A stretch of 64,000 nucleotides of DNA from Nocardiopsis sp. N85 (GCF_028882275.1 NZ_JARBUT010000025.1:1-64000); one strand, 5' to 3'; positions 1-6,803 are shown, counted from the first letter of the stretch. Notes: generated by a model from the letters alone, not told the origin. Translations and numbers: made by a program.

Positions 1-72
1 GGCTTCCAGGACGCGCTGTTCAAGCTGCGTCTGCCCTACGCCTCCCGGAGCGCCGTGGAGTTCCTTAGCTAA
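1..72 (+). pseudogene. Truncated 3' end of a ribonucleotide reductase alpha-subunit gene
   Basis: The frame is open from base 1 and encodes 23 residues before TAA at 70-72. Residues such as GFQDALFKLRLPYAS followed by AVEF look like an internal block of class Ia ribonucleotide reductase large subunits. There the protein normally continues for well over a hundred more residues (next block ADRSMEA). Here similarity stops after VEF at base 63 and the sequence turns AT-rich. The reading is therefore a gene cut by insertion or deletion, not a natural C-terminus. The upstream part lies outside the window. The family call is from memory of this motif; the fragment is short. Confidence 0.5.
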
Positions 73-133
73 CAACTTCTATAAATTTTTGGAACTCTAT
101 CAAATTTCTTTGCTTTTTTAGTGGGCTGTCAAG

Positions 134-151
134 TTAGGATAAGTATCCTAA
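134..151. promoter_or_regulatory. 18-bp palindrome, possible operator
   Basis: TTAGGATA-AG-TATCCTAA is a perfect inverted repeat 33 bases before the first ORF of the AT-rich pair. AAGTTAGGA overlaps its left arm (132-139 region) and recurs at 174-182 just before the start codon. This suggests an operator or promoter control site for the two following genes. No regulator is identified. Confidence 0.35.
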
Positions 152-184
152 TGCCACTTTTGGCGTCTCATTAAAGTTAGGAAA

Positions 185-373
185 ATGGCAATGGGCGATG
201 AGGGTCGGGGTAAATCACCCAGGGGCCAAGTAAATCCTATTCGAAAGGAGGAGAGTAAGCGAGGATCGGAGCGCGTGGAGGGCGCACGGAAGGTTCTACC
301 GGCGACGGCTGCGCCACCTCCTATCGTTCCCAAAAAGACGAAAAGCAAGTCGGAAGACGGAGAGGAAAAATAA
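185..373 (+). CDS. Small basic protein, partner of the DUF6338-like gene
   Basis: Encodes 62 residues, rich in Lys, Arg, Glu and Pro with no hydrophobic segment; it is probably disordered. ATG at 191, with AGGAAAA eight bases before it, is an equally likely start. The stop is three bases before the start of the membrane-protein gene, so the two are co-transcribed and probably translationally coupled. Base composition is clearly more AT-rich than the rest of the window, which points to separate acquisition. I know of no function. Similar short charged proteins occur beside DUF6338 genes in Streptomyces, as I remember them. Confidence 0.5.
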   Translation: MAMGDEGRGKSPRGQVNPIRKEESKRGSERVEGARKVLPATAAPPPIVPKKTKSKSEDGEEK

Positions 374-376
374 GCC

Positions 377-1129
377 GTGCCAGGAACCCCCACTGCTGTA
401 TTGATATTTATTCTCCTCGTAGTTCCAGGTATCGTATTCGTCTTAAGGAAAGAGGCGCTGCATCCGACTGAAGAAAAATCAGCATTTCGAGATATGGCGA
501 CCATAGCGCTGGTTAGCGTTGTCGTAAACAGCTTGATGTTCTCAATATTGATGCTAGCGGGGTTGCTTTTTTCTGGATTGGCGGCAGCGGTAAATTCTCT
601 ATTCCTAGACCCCGGGGGGTATGCATCCGATAACTTTTCGCTCCTGTGGTGGTGGTGCGTTGGTCTGATGTTGGTGTCGATTGTGATTGCTTTTTTTGCG
701 GGCGGCATGGACAGCTATGCCGCGAGAAAACGCATATGGTGGCGATGGACACGGGGGCCATATGACGCGTCTTCGTCAATTTGGTCAAGAGTTTTTCGCC
801 AGCATCGCGACAATGGCTCCGTGGGGGACGTAAAGTACTTTGTTGATTGTATTATGGTGAACGGGTTTTATTATCGGGGCATCTGCGAGTTCTACAATCC
901 CGGACTTGATGAAACTGGGGATCGCGACATACTTCTTCAGTCGCCGCTCGAAGTAAAGTACTCAGACTCGGATTGCTTTATCAAATTTCGAGATGAGGCG
1001 CAAGTGATTCTGAGTTCAAGGAATATTATTTCTATTCATGTGACGGCCATTTTCGGAGAAAGTGAAATAGCTCTTGCTTCAGATTTAGACGAGAGTGGAA
1101 CCGAGGGGGAGGTGGAGAGGGAGGGGTAG
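377..1129 (+). CDS. DUF6338-like membrane protein
   Basis: Encodes 250 residues from a GTG start preceded by GGAGAGGAA. Hydrophobic segments lie near residues 5-25, 42-70 and 90-112; the rest is a soluble C-terminal domain of about 130 residues. The short N-terminal helix, a second helix after a TPF/SAFR-like loop and a beta-rich tail fit the DUF6338 family, whose role is unknown. The gene is AT-rich and has TTA leucine codons (443-445, 1085-1087), which in filamentous actinomycetes can make expression depend on the bldA tRNA. It follows the small basic gene and ends before a shared hairpin at 1191-1217. It is likely cargo of a mobile region. Confidence 0.6.
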   Translation: MPGTPTAVLIFILLVVPGIVFVLRKEALHPTEEKSAFRDMATIALVSVVVNSLMFSILMLAGLLFSGLAAAVNSLFLDPGGYASDNFSLLWWWCVGLMLVSIVIAFFAGGMDSYAARKRIWWRWTRGPYDASSSIWSRVFRQHRDNGSVGDVKYFVDCIMVNGFYYRGICEFYNPGLDETGDRDILLQSPLEVKYSDSDCFIKFRDEAQVILSSRNIISIHVTAIFGESEIALASDLDESGTEGEVEREG

Positions 1130-1190
1130 GTTGGATTTGGTGTTGGATTTTCTATTTAATTTCTTGATTTCTTGCTGTACTTACTCCAAA

Positions 1191-1217
1191 GGGCCTGAAT
1201 TTAAAAGATTCAGGCCC
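1191..1217. terminator. Bidirectional intrinsic terminator
   Basis: GGGCCTGAAT and ATTCAGGCCC form a perfect 10-bp stem with a 7-base AT loop, followed by a T-rich stretch. It lies between two convergent units (377-1129 on + and 1233-3057 on -) and probably ends both. Confidence 0.75.
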
Positions 1218-1232
1218 TGGGTTTGTTATTTC

Positions 1233-1475
1233 CTATCGGTTGTTTATTTTCTCTGTGCGAGCGTCGTCGGCGTCTTCCCAGGCGCGGTCCATGGACCGCT
1301 TGAGGACTTCGACGTGGTCGAGGACGGGTTCCACCCCGAAAGAACGCAGCAGAAGTGCCGCCGCGTGTTCCGGGGCCGGGTCGGTCTGGTTGATCGGCCG
1401 GACGCCCTCCTCACGGAGCAGCTCGCGGACCTGCCGGAGCAGGCGGTCACGGTCGTAGGTCTGGTACATGGTCAC
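1233..1475 (-). CDS. Hypothetical 80-residue protein downstream of purC
   Basis: Starts at GTG (1475-1473), overlapping the purC stop codon by the GTGA arrangement; ATG at 1469 is an alternative. The product is soluble and mostly helical, with many charged residues and the sequence LRQVRELLREEGV near the start. It is the last gene of the GntR-purC unit and ends 16 bases before the shared terminator hairpin. I do not recognise a family. Tight coupling to purC suggests a related or accessory role, but nothing in the sequence shows what it does. Confidence 0.55.
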   Translation of the reverse strand: MTMYQTYDRDRLLRQVRELLREEGVRPINQTDPAPEHAAALLLRSFGVEPVLDHVEVLKRSMDRAWEDADDARTEKINNR

Positions 1476-2308
1476 GCCTCCCAGGTCTTCCCGGTGAGCC
1501 TCTCATACACCTCGATGTAGCGGGCGCGGGTGGCCTCGACGATCTCGTCCGGGATCTCCGGGCCCGGGGGAGTGCGGTCCCAGTCGGTGATGGTGCTGGA
1601 CCAGTCCCGCACGAACTGCTTGTCGAAGGCGTGCTGCGGCCGCCCCGGCTGCCAGTCGTCTGCCGGCCAGAACCGGGACGAGTCCGAGGTGAGCACCTCA
1701 TCGGCCAGCATCAGCGTGCCGTCGGCGGCCCGGCCGAACTCCAGCTTGGTGTCGGCGATGATGATGCCGCGCTCGGCCGCGATCTCGGCCCCGCGCTTGT
1801 ACACCTCCAGAGTGACCTCCCGCAGGTGGTCGGCGGTCTCTTTGCCGATCTCCTGGACGACGTCGTCGAAGGTGATGAACTCGTCGTGCCCCTCGGTCGC
1901 CTTGGTCGTCGGGGTGAAGATCGGCTCAGGGAGCTTGGACGCCTCAACGAGCCCCTGCGGCAGGCGGATGCCGGAGACGGTGCCCTGCTTCTCGTACTCC
2001 TTCAGCCCCAGCCCCGCCAGGTAGCCGCGGGCGATCCACTCCACAGGGAGCATGGTGAGCTTGCGGCAGCGCACCGCGCGCCCCGCCCACTCCTCCGGGA
2101 TGTTGGTTGCGGAGACAACGTGGTTGGGCACCACGTCCGCGAGCTGGTCGAACCACCACAGCGAGAGCTGGGTGAGGATCTTGCCCTTGTCCGGGACGGG
2201 GGTGGGCAGGACGACGTCGTAGACGCTCACCCGGTCGGAGGCGACCAGGATGAGGTCGTCGCCGTCCGCGTAGACGTCGCGCACCTTGCCCGAGTGCACC
2301 AGTTCCAT
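1472..2308 (-). CDS. purC: Phosphoribosylaminoimidazole-succinocarboxamide synthase (PurC)
   Basis: Encodes 278 residues, SAICAR synthetase, which joins aspartate to CAIR with ATP in purine synthesis. Family blocks are seen: HSGKVRDVY near the start, LPVEWIARGYLAG, GIRLPQGL, LPEPIFTPTTKA, IADTKLEFG and LADEVLTSDSSRFWP. Length is normal, so the enzyme looks intact; IADTKLEFG has Leu where Phe is usual. The ATG at 2308 lies eight bases after the GntR stop, so regulator and enzyme share a transcript. The gene is far from any other pur gene here and within a mobile-element context, so it may be a second, element-borne copy rather than the housekeeping one. Confidence 0.9.
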   Translation of the reverse strand: MELVHSGKVRDVYADGDDLILVASDRVSVYDVVLPTPVPDKGKILTQLSLWWFDQLADVVPNHVVSATNIPEEWAGRAVRCRKLTMLPVEWIARGYLAGLGLKEYEKQGTVSGIRLPQGLVEASKLPEPIFTPTTKATEGHDEFITFDDVVQEIGKETADHLREVTLEVYKRGAEIAAERGIIIADTKLEFGRAADGTLMLADEVLTSDSSRFWPADDWQPGRPQHAFDKQFVRDWSSTITDWDRTPPGPEIPDEIVEATRARYIEVYERLTGKTWEA

Positions 2309-2316
2309 TTCGCTCC

Positions 2317-3057
2317 CTACCTGGAGATCTCGTAGTTGTAGGTGGACCACCGGCGGGCGATCGACACGGACTGCCCGAACTCGATCACCTCGCCGCCGGC
2401 CTCGTACACCCAGTTCTGCTTGCGCAGCACGGGGGACCCCAGCGGGATGCGCAGGGCCTCGGAGTCCTCGTCCCCGGCGATGTCGGCGCGGACCTGGTCC
2501 TTGCCAGAGACCGCAGTGAGGGAAGAAGTCTCCTCGATGTACTTCGGGGTGCCCTGGGGAAGCCGTTCGGCCACCAGAAGCAGGGGGGAGGTCTCGGCCA
2601 GCTCGCCCTTGAACCAGGAGGTGCTGGCGGAGGAAGGGACGTCGTCTCGGAAGGTGACCCGGCGGCGCCGGATGGCCTGGGATCCCTTCGGAGCGTTCAG
2701 GGCCTCGGCGATTTCGTCCGGGGCCTCGACCAGTTCGGCGACCTGGATCTCGGCGCGCTCGTTGGCCGGGTAGATCTTGCCGCCGATGCTTCGGACGACG
2801 CGGTCCTTGGCGCTGGCGGCAGAGTTCCCGAGTGACACGACGGTGCCGACGCCGGGCACACTCCGCACCAGGCCTTCGGCCTTGAGAGCCCCCATGGCCT
2901 TGGTCGCCGTTGCCAGGGAGATGCCCCACTTGGCGCTGATCTCACGGACCGAGTCGACCCTGTCTTCGTCCTTGAGGGTCCCGGACTCGATCTCGGCGCG
3001 GATGTGCTTGACGACCTGCATGTACGGCGGGTCGGGGCGGTGAATCTCGGGGGACAC
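2317..3057 (-). CDS. GntR-family (HutC/UTRA type) transcriptional regulator
   Basis: Encodes 246 residues from a GTG start with GAAGGAG seven bases upstream; the longer frame to 3111 would run into the operator. Residues about 10-75 form a GntR winged helix (PPYMQVVKHIRAEIESG, then SVREISAKWGIS with TATKAMGALKAEGLV). The remaining 150 residues look like a UTRA effector domain, with R-R-R at the family's usual site and a C-terminal SIARRWSTYNYE strand. It is divergent from the transfer genes and is followed by purC. By analogy with KorSA-type regulators of actinomycete elements it probably represses its own promoter and the rightward promoter through the two palindromes upstream. The ligand is unknown. 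Confidence 0.85.
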   Translation of the reverse strand: MSPEIHRPDPPYMQVVKHIRAEIESGTLKDEDRVDSVREISAKWGISLATATKAMGALKAEGLVRSVPGVGTVVSLGNSAASAKDRVVRSIGGKIYPANERAEIQVAELVEAPDEIAEALNAPKGSQAIRRRRVTFRDDVPSSASTSWFKGELAETSPLLLVAERLPQGTPKYIEETSSLTAVSGKDQVRADIAGDEDSEALRIPLGSPVLRKQNWVYEAGGEVIEFGQSVSIARRWSTYNYEISR

Positions 3058-3087
3058 GGTGTCTCCTTCGCTGACGAACACGAACAG

Positions 3088-3099
3088 TGTACTAGTACA
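3088..3099. promoter_or_regulatory. Palindromic operator 1 (TGTACTAGTACA)
   Basis: Perfect 12-bp palindrome TGTACTAGTACA, 31 bases before the GntR start codon. The identical sequence recurs at 3170-3181. Two identical palindromes in a divergent promoter region next to a GntR gene are the expected pattern for autoregulation. Confidence 0.7.
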
Positions 3100-3169
3100 T
3101 AACGGGCGCAAGCCTGTGAGCTGCCACTCTTCCTGCCTGTGGCTTCCGTGAAAGTAAGACTATGCGATC

Positions 3170-3181
3170 TGTACTAGTACA
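3170..3181. promoter_or_regulatory. Palindromic operator 2 and rightward promoter
   Basis: Second exact copy of TGTACTAGTACA. A -10-like TATAAC lies at 3198-3203, so the palindrome covers the -35 region of a rightward promoter that would serve the small transfer genes. Binding of the divergent GntR protein would block RNA polymerase. The -35 hexamer itself is not canonical. Confidence 0.6.
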
Positions 3182-3203
3182 CCGCAGAGCGGCGTGCTAT
3201 AAC

Positions 3204-3565
3204 AGTGTCACGGCGGTTCACCGCAACCGCCGACCGGAGACGGAAGACCGGTGTCCAGGGGTGATCCCTGCTCACCGTGAGGCCGCCCCGGGCCGGCTCC
3301 CCACCTGGTGATCGGGGGTCCTCCTTCCTCAATAGCGCGCACGCCCCGACCCCATCCCGAGCTTCCAAGGGACGGCGAACGGCACCGGCCACGGCACCCA
3401 GACCTCGTGCTCCGCCTTCACCAGGGCGGTACGGAATGGCCGCATCCTCCGCACCCCTGGGGTGCCCGTCCGGTCCTCACTCTGCTGGCACAACGCGGCG
3501 GATCGAGGACTGGGCGGGGACCACCCGGGTCCACTCCCACACCTTCCACAACACGGAGGAAACCC
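3204..3565 (+). other. Long leader without a convincing gene
   Basis: About 360 bases between the proposed promoter and the first small gene. Reading frames here show no coding-like third-position bias or recognisable protein. The stretch ends with a leader palindrome at 3516-3534. It would be transcribed as a long 5' leader. Confidence 0.4.
3516..3534 (+). repeat. Leader module copy a (GGGGACC...GGTCC)
   Basis: GGGGACCACCCGGGTCCAC ends 31 bases before the start at 3566. GGACC and GGTCC pair as a short hairpin. It is one of six related sites (3516, 3804, 4272, 4597, 10638 and, with arms exchanged, 12273). Confidence 0.65.
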
Positions 3566-3730
3566 ATGTCGAACACGTTGCCCGTGGGCGCCGACTACGC
3601 CCGCCGGATGCTCGCCGAGGACCTGGCCGCCGGTCGCATCACCGACGCCGAGGCCGCCGTGATCGAACGCCGGCTCGACGCCGACCAGGCGCAGATGCTC
3701 TCCGGCCTGCGCCCCGACCTGAACCGCTGA
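3566..3730 (+). CDS. 54-residue hypothetical protein
   Basis: Starts at ATG with GGAGGA six bases upstream. The product is acidic and helical (YARRMLAEDLAAGRITDAEAA then VIERRLDADQAQML), resembling the short helical (SHOCT-like) modules found in actinobacterial proteins: a helix, a G-x-I turn and a second helix. It is the first gene after the divergent promoter and carries a repeated leader element. Small helical proteins like this are common in AICE transfer regions. No function can be assigned. Confidence 0.6.
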   Translation: MSNTLPVGADYARRMLAEDLAAGRITDAEAAVIERRLDADQAQMLSGLRPDLNR

Positions 3731-3803
3731 CCCGCCGGCGCCTGTCCGGCCCTGGACACCCGCTGCCGCCCGTCCTGCGGTGGCGCGGCACTCGGGGCCG
3801 GGT

Positions 3804-3819
3804 GGGGACCGACCGGTCC
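3804..3819 (+). repeat. Leader module copy b
   Basis: GGGGACCGACCGGTCC, ending 31 bases before the start at 3851, followed by CCACCC as in the other copies. The preceding gene end also shares the words TGACCYGCCGGYGCC with copy c. Confidence 0.65.
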
Positions 3820-3850
3820 GCCACCCTCCACTCCACAAGGAGACCCACCC

Positions 3851-4051
3851 ATGCGCCGCTTCTTCGACGCCGTCCTGCTCTTGGTCGGTACCGGCCTGCT
3901 GATCGCCGGGATCCTCACCTACCCGAACGTGCCGTTGGCCGTCCTGGCCGGGGCCCTGGTGATCGGCGTGCTCCTGGTCCTGCCCACCCCGAACCGCACC
4001 ACCAAGGCCACACCGGTGCGCGGAACCGACCGGGTCGGTGCCGGCCGATGA
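3851..4051 (+). CDS. Small two-helix membrane protein
   Basis: Encodes 66 residues. Two hydrophobic segments, about residues 6-24 and 28-45, are joined by a short turn, leaving a basic tail with many Thr, Arg and Gly. AAGGAG lies ten bases before the ATG. Its stop overlaps the start of the next small membrane gene by ATGA, so the two are translated together. The position among transfer genes suggests a spread (Spd)-type accessory membrane protein, an inference from context only. Confidence 0.6.
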   Translation: MRRFFDAVLLLVGTGLLIAGILTYPNVPLAVLAGALVIGVLLVLPTPNRTTKATPVRGTDRVGAGR

Positions 4052-4218
4052 CGCCTCTCACCCTGCTGGTCGCGTTCACCGCGCTGGGGTTGGCCGCCAC
4101 TGCGGCCGCCCTGGCGTGGGGCCTCATCCGCCTATTGGCCCTGAACCCGCGGCAGGACCTCGACGCGATCGCGACCGTCCGCCGACTGCGCACCCGCCCC
4201 ACCAACCGCACTCGCTGA
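4048..4218 (+). CDS. Small one-helix membrane protein
   Basis: Encodes 56 residues from an ATG that overlaps the previous stop (ATGA). One strongly hydrophobic segment spans about residues 3-28; the cytoplasmic tail is basic (VRRLRTRPTNRTR). There is no separate Shine-Dalgarno site, so translation depends on the upstream gene. It is probably a partner of the preceding two-helix protein in the membrane. The sequence does not identify a family. Confidence 0.55.
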   Translation: MTPLTLLVAFTALGLAATAAALAWGLIRLLALNPRQDLDAIATVRRLRTRPTNRTR

Positions 4219-4271
4219 CCTGCCGGTGCCCGTGCGCTCCCACCACCCCGCGGGGTGGGTGGGGAGCGGGC

Positions 4272-4290
4272 GGGGACCACCTGGTCCACC
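4272..4290 (+). repeat. Leader module copy c
   Basis: GGGGACCACCTGGTCCACC, ending 22 bases before the start at 4313. A further imperfect hairpin (4236-4267, centre ACCCCGCGGGGT) lies just upstream, between the previous stop and this element. Confidence 0.65.
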
Positions 4291-4312
4291 CCACCTCTAC
4301 CGAGGAGAACCG

Positions 4313-4558
4313 ATGGTCATGGACGCGCTGGCCAAGATCCGCGAGTGGCTCGATGAGCCCTCCACAGGCATCAGCGACCGGTATATGACGGCCGAACAGC
4401 AGGCCGAGGCGGCCCGGATCCGCCAGGAGTTGGCCGATCTGGAAGAGCGCAGGAAGCACTACGGAGAGAGCGTCCGCAGCCCCTGGTACGTCCGGAAGCT
4501 CGCCTACCTCAACGACGAACTCGACTACGTGCTCGAACGGGGCCACTACGAGCGCTGA
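4313..4558 (+). CDS. 81-residue helical hypothetical protein
   Basis: Starts at ATG with GAGGAG upstream (4303-4308). The product is soluble and strongly helical, with heptad-like charge spacing (MTAEQQAEAARIRQELADLE, then ERRKHYGESV), and could form a short coiled coil. Third codon positions are rich in G and C and the frame is bounded by leader modules, so it looks like a real gene. Nothing identifies a family; it belongs to the run of small accessory genes of the transfer region. Confidence 0.6.
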   Translation: MVMDALAKIREWLDEPSTGISDRYMTAEQQAEAARIRQELADLEERRKHYGESVRSPWYVRKLAYLNDELDYVLERGHYER

Positions 4559-4596
4559 CCCCGTGTGCTGCCGGTGCCGCCCCTCGGGGCGGTGTC

Positions 4597-4612
4597 GGGA
4601 CCACACGGTCCC
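4597..4612 (+). repeat. Leader module copy d
   Basis: GGGACC-ACAC-GGTCCC, a perfect 6-bp inverted repeat with 4-base loop. It is 84 bases from the next start because a 14-bp hairpin (4643-4675) sits between. Confidence 0.6.
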
Positions 4613-4642
4613 CACCCGACCGGACCGGAGCCCACCCACCGT

Positions 4643-4675
4643 CGGCCCCGGGCACGCTCACCGTGCCCGGGGCCG
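4643..4675 (+). terminator. 14-bp perfect hairpin
   Basis: CGGCCCCGGGCACG pairs with CGTGCCCGGGGCCG around a 5-base loop. It could be a terminator (no T-run) or a 5' structural element of the gene starting at 4696. Confidence 0.55.
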
Positions 4676-4695
4676 CACTGATTCCTGGAGCCCTT

Positions 4696-5022
4696 ATGAC
4701 GAACACCCCGACCATCTGCGAGGCCCCTTTGGTCGACCCGTGGCTGGAGTTGCTGGCCGAGCTGGGAGCCCAGAACCTACCTGGCGAGGACGGCATGGAA
4801 CGGGCTGCACGTGAGGCCGCTCGCTCCGACATCCTCGACACCCTGTTGGAGACCCGGGCGATCGCCCACCCCACCCTGGCTAGCCCGATCACCGCCCATC
4901 CGGACGGGATCCGTACCGGTGTGGAGGAGACATCGGCCGCCATCCACGACCTGGTGAACACCCACGCGGCCTTGGCCGCCGCCCTGATCGAGGAGCACGA
5001 CGTGAGGGCGAGGGCGGCATGA
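4696..5022 (+). CDS. 108-residue hypothetical protein
   Basis: The ATG is chosen because GGAG lies just upstream (4687-4690) and the in-frame region before it is the hairpin. The product is acidic and helical, without membrane segments or cysteine motifs apart from one Cys at residue 8. It ends in EEHDVRARAA and its stop overlaps the next tiny gene by ATGA, beginning a chain of overlapping micro-genes. No family is recognised. Confidence 0.55.
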   Translation: MTNTPTICEAPLVDPWLELLAELGAQNLPGEDGMERAAREAARSDILDTLLETRAIAHPTLASPITAHPDGIRTGVEETSAAIHDLVNTHAALAAALIEEHDVRARAA

Positions 5023-5129
5023 ACCACACCCACACCACCGCCGCCGCGCCGACCTGCTGCGGAACGCCGATGACCTGGGAGACCTGGCTCGGAGCGTGGC
5101 TGTGCGCGATCTGTGAGGCCCGCGGATGA
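5019..5129 (+). CDS. 36-residue cysteine microprotein
   Basis: An ATG overlapping the preceding stop (ATGA) opens a 36-residue frame ending at TGA 5127-5129. It contains TCCG near the middle and CAIC at residues 31-34, so four cysteines could bind zinc or form disulfides. Both ends overlap neighbouring frames, which suggests translational coupling rather than chance. Tiny proteins with paired cysteines occur in actinomycete plasmid transfer regions. Function is unknown. Confidence 0.45.
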   Translation: MNHTHTTAAAPTCCGTPMTWETWLGAWLCAICEARG

Positions 5130-5248
5130 ACGACCGACCTTCACCGCCCGAGCCGCGTATGACCGACGCCGCCTTCCACGCCGCCACCTGCTCGGCGTGC
5201 AAGAAGGGCCTGGCCTGCAAGACAGCCGACATGATCGGCGGTCGCTGA
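5126..5248 (+). CDS. 40-residue cysteine microprotein
   Basis: Starts at ATG 5126, overlapping the previous TGA by four bases. The 40 residues include the spaced motif TCSACKKGLAC (Cys at x, x+3 and x+9), which looks like a small metal-binding knuckle. A second ATG at 5159 is possible. It is third in a chain of overlapping frames. No family is known to me; coupling and motif support expression but not a role. Confidence 0.45.
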   Translation: MNDRPSPPEPRMTDAAFHAATCSACKKGLACKTADMIGGR

Positions 5249-5273
5249 ACCCGCACAGAAAGGAAGGCCCCGC

Positions 5274-5369
5274 ATGGACTTCGAGAAGGCGATCTCTGGC
5301 TTCGGTCTGTTCGTCCTGGCCCCGGCCGTGCTCATCGCCATCGTGCTGATGACCGTCCACGGCGGATGA
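5274..5369 (+). CDS. 31-residue single-helix membrane peptide
   Basis: ATG with AAGGAAGG about six bases upstream. The product is 31 residues: a short polar start (MDFEKAIS), then one hydrophobic helix from about residue 9 to 27, ending HGG. Such single-helix peptides accompany transfer proteins of actinomycete elements. It may be an accessory subunit of the membrane complex with the large Spd-like protein that follows. Confidence 0.45.
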   Translation: MDFEKAISGFGLFVLAPAVLIAIVLMTVHGG

Positions 5370-5393
5370 CCGCATCTCACCATCGGAGACGAC

Positions 5394-5426
5394 GAGGCCC
5401 CCGGCACCAGGAATGCCGGGGGTCTC
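5394..5426 (+). terminator. 13-bp hairpin before the Spd-like gene
   Basis: GAGGCCCCCGGCA and TGCCGGGGGTCTC form a 13-bp stem (one G-U) with a 7-base loop, ending 45 bases before the next start. It probably ends the micro-gene transcript or structures the next leader. Confidence 0.55.
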
Positions 5427-5471
5427 GCCTGTTCCCACCCAATCACACACCCGAGCTTTGAAGGGAGGCGC

Positions 5472-6731
5472 ATGATGCGCCCGATCCGATGGGGCAAGGA
5501 GCAGACCTCCAACGCCCCCGAACCCGACACCACCATCCCCTCCCCGCTACCGACCGCGCCCGTCCCCGAACCGGACGACCCCACCACGCCCCCACCGGCT
5601 CCGACCCCGAAGCGAGCGGCCACGCGTTCGACCCGGCCGCCTGTCTCCCGCATGGCCGCGTTCGCCGCGTGGGCCACCCCGACCCGGTTGATCGTCGGTG
5701 CGGCCGCGATCCCGTCGGTGTTGTCGCTGATCTGGACCGCGACCTCGGTCGCGGACATGATCACCATCGGCGCCCCGATCGTCCCGCTGGCCGTCGGTGT
5801 CGTGCTGGATCTGGCCCTGGTCGGCGGGGTGCTGATCGCCTGGGTCGCCCCTGAGATCCGCCGCACCGCGAGCAACGCCTCCTGGATCCTGGCCGCCATC
5901 GCCGCCGCCGCGATCGGCTACCACCACTGGGGCCAGGAGGCCGTGATCTTCGCGGTGGTTCCGCTGATCAGCAAGCTGTTGTGGCACCTGGCCTTGGCCG
6001 CTCGCACCGCTTGGGAGCAGCGCCGCGACGCCGCAGCCCGCGCCCTGGCCGAACAGGAGGCCGCCGAGCGCCGTAAGGCCGAGCAGACCGCCCGGGACGC
6101 CGAGCAGGCGACCTTGGCAGAGGCCGAGCGGGCACGCGAGCGCGCCGAGGCACTGTCCACGGACCTGACCGAGGCAGAGGAGGCCGAGCACGCCGAACTA
6201 CGGCGCAAGGCCCGCCGTATCCGGGCCCGGGCCGAGGCCGAGCGGGAGGTCATCCAGGCCGAGGCCGAAGCCGACCGCATCCGCCAGGAGGCCACCGCCG
6301 AAGCCGAGCGCGTCCGCCAGGAGACCGAACACCGGATGCGCCAGGACGCGATCCGCCGCCGGGTGGACGAGGAGATGGCGATCCAGAAGGCCGACGCCGA
6401 CCTGCTCAAGCAGCGCTTCGCCCTGGAGCGCGAACTGCGGCTGATCCGCCCCTATGAGCTGACCGACGCCGATCCCGCCGCGCGGGTGCCCGACGACGTC
6501 TCCGCACTCACCCCGACCGGTGGCCCCACCACCGGGTTCGACGGGTTCGGCGATCGGAACGGGCACCCCTCGGTGAGCGAGGCCGAACGCAACCGCTGTC
6601 TGGTCGACGACGCCCGCCAGGCCCTGCTCGCCGATGACCGTGAGGTCACCATCGGCGCGCTGGCCCGCCACACCGGGCTGAGCGAGCGCACCGTGGGCCG
6701 CCACCTCAAGGCCCTGACCGACCCGTCCTGA
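5472..6731 (+). CDS. Spd-like membrane coiled-coil protein with C-terminal winged helix
   Basis: Encodes 419 residues. A Pro/Thr-rich N-terminus (about 1-60) is followed by four hydrophobic segments (about 68-90, 97-122, 130-150, 155-172). A long Ala/Glu/Arg coiled coil (about 175-330) comes next, and then a C-terminal helix-turn-helix (VTIGALARHTGLSERTVGRH). The membrane part resembles DUF2637-type and SpdB-type proteins of Streptomyces elements, which help intramycelial spread of transferred DNA; the C-terminus could contact DNA. It precedes the FtsK-like translocase in the same direction. The domain order is clear, while the Spd role is inferred. The ATG at 5472 has GAAGGGAGG just upstream. 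Confidence 0.7.
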   Translation: MMRPIRWGKEQTSNAPEPDTTIPSPLPTAPVPEPDDPTTPPPAPTPKRAATRSTRPPVSRMAAFAAWATPTRLIVGAAAIPSVLSLIWTATSVADMITIGAPIVPLAVGVVLDLALVGGVLIAWVAPEIRRTASNASWILAAIAAAAIGYHHWGQEAVIFAVVPLISKLLWHLALAARTAWEQRRDAAARALAEQEAAERRKAEQTARDAEQATLAEAERARERAEALSTDLTEAEEAEHAELRRKARRIRARAEAEREVIQAEAEADRIRQEATAEAERVRQETEHRMRQDAIRRRVDEEMAIQKADADLLKQRFALERELRLIRPYELTDADPAARVPDDVSALTPTGGPTTGFDGFGDRNGHPSVSEAERNRCLVDDARQALLADDREVTIGALARHTGLSERTVGRHLKALTDPS

Positions 6732-6747
6732 CCCCGCCACCCCGGCA

Positions 6748-6781
6748 CCCCGGCACCTTCCCCGACCTGGAGGTGCCGGGG
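6748..6781 (+). terminator. 11-bp hairpin after the Spd-like gene
   Basis: CCCCGGCACCT pairs with AGGTGCCGGGG across a 12-base loop, 17 bases after the stop codon. It is the first of two tandem hairpins and a likely terminator. Confidence 0.6.
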
Positions 6782-6803
6782 TGCCGCCCTGCCCTGATCG
6801 GCG

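Noticed and set aside
63..1217. Group I/II intron or intein interrupting the reductase gene
   Set aside because: No downstream reductase exon appears within the window, the frame stops at once, and no intein splice motifs or intron-encoded maturase are seen.
1472..2929. A 485-residue open frame covering purC and part of the regulator
   Set aside because: The extension upstream of 2308 is an out-of-frame shadow of the GntR gene; PurC similarity starts at MELVHSGKVRDVY with its own start codon.
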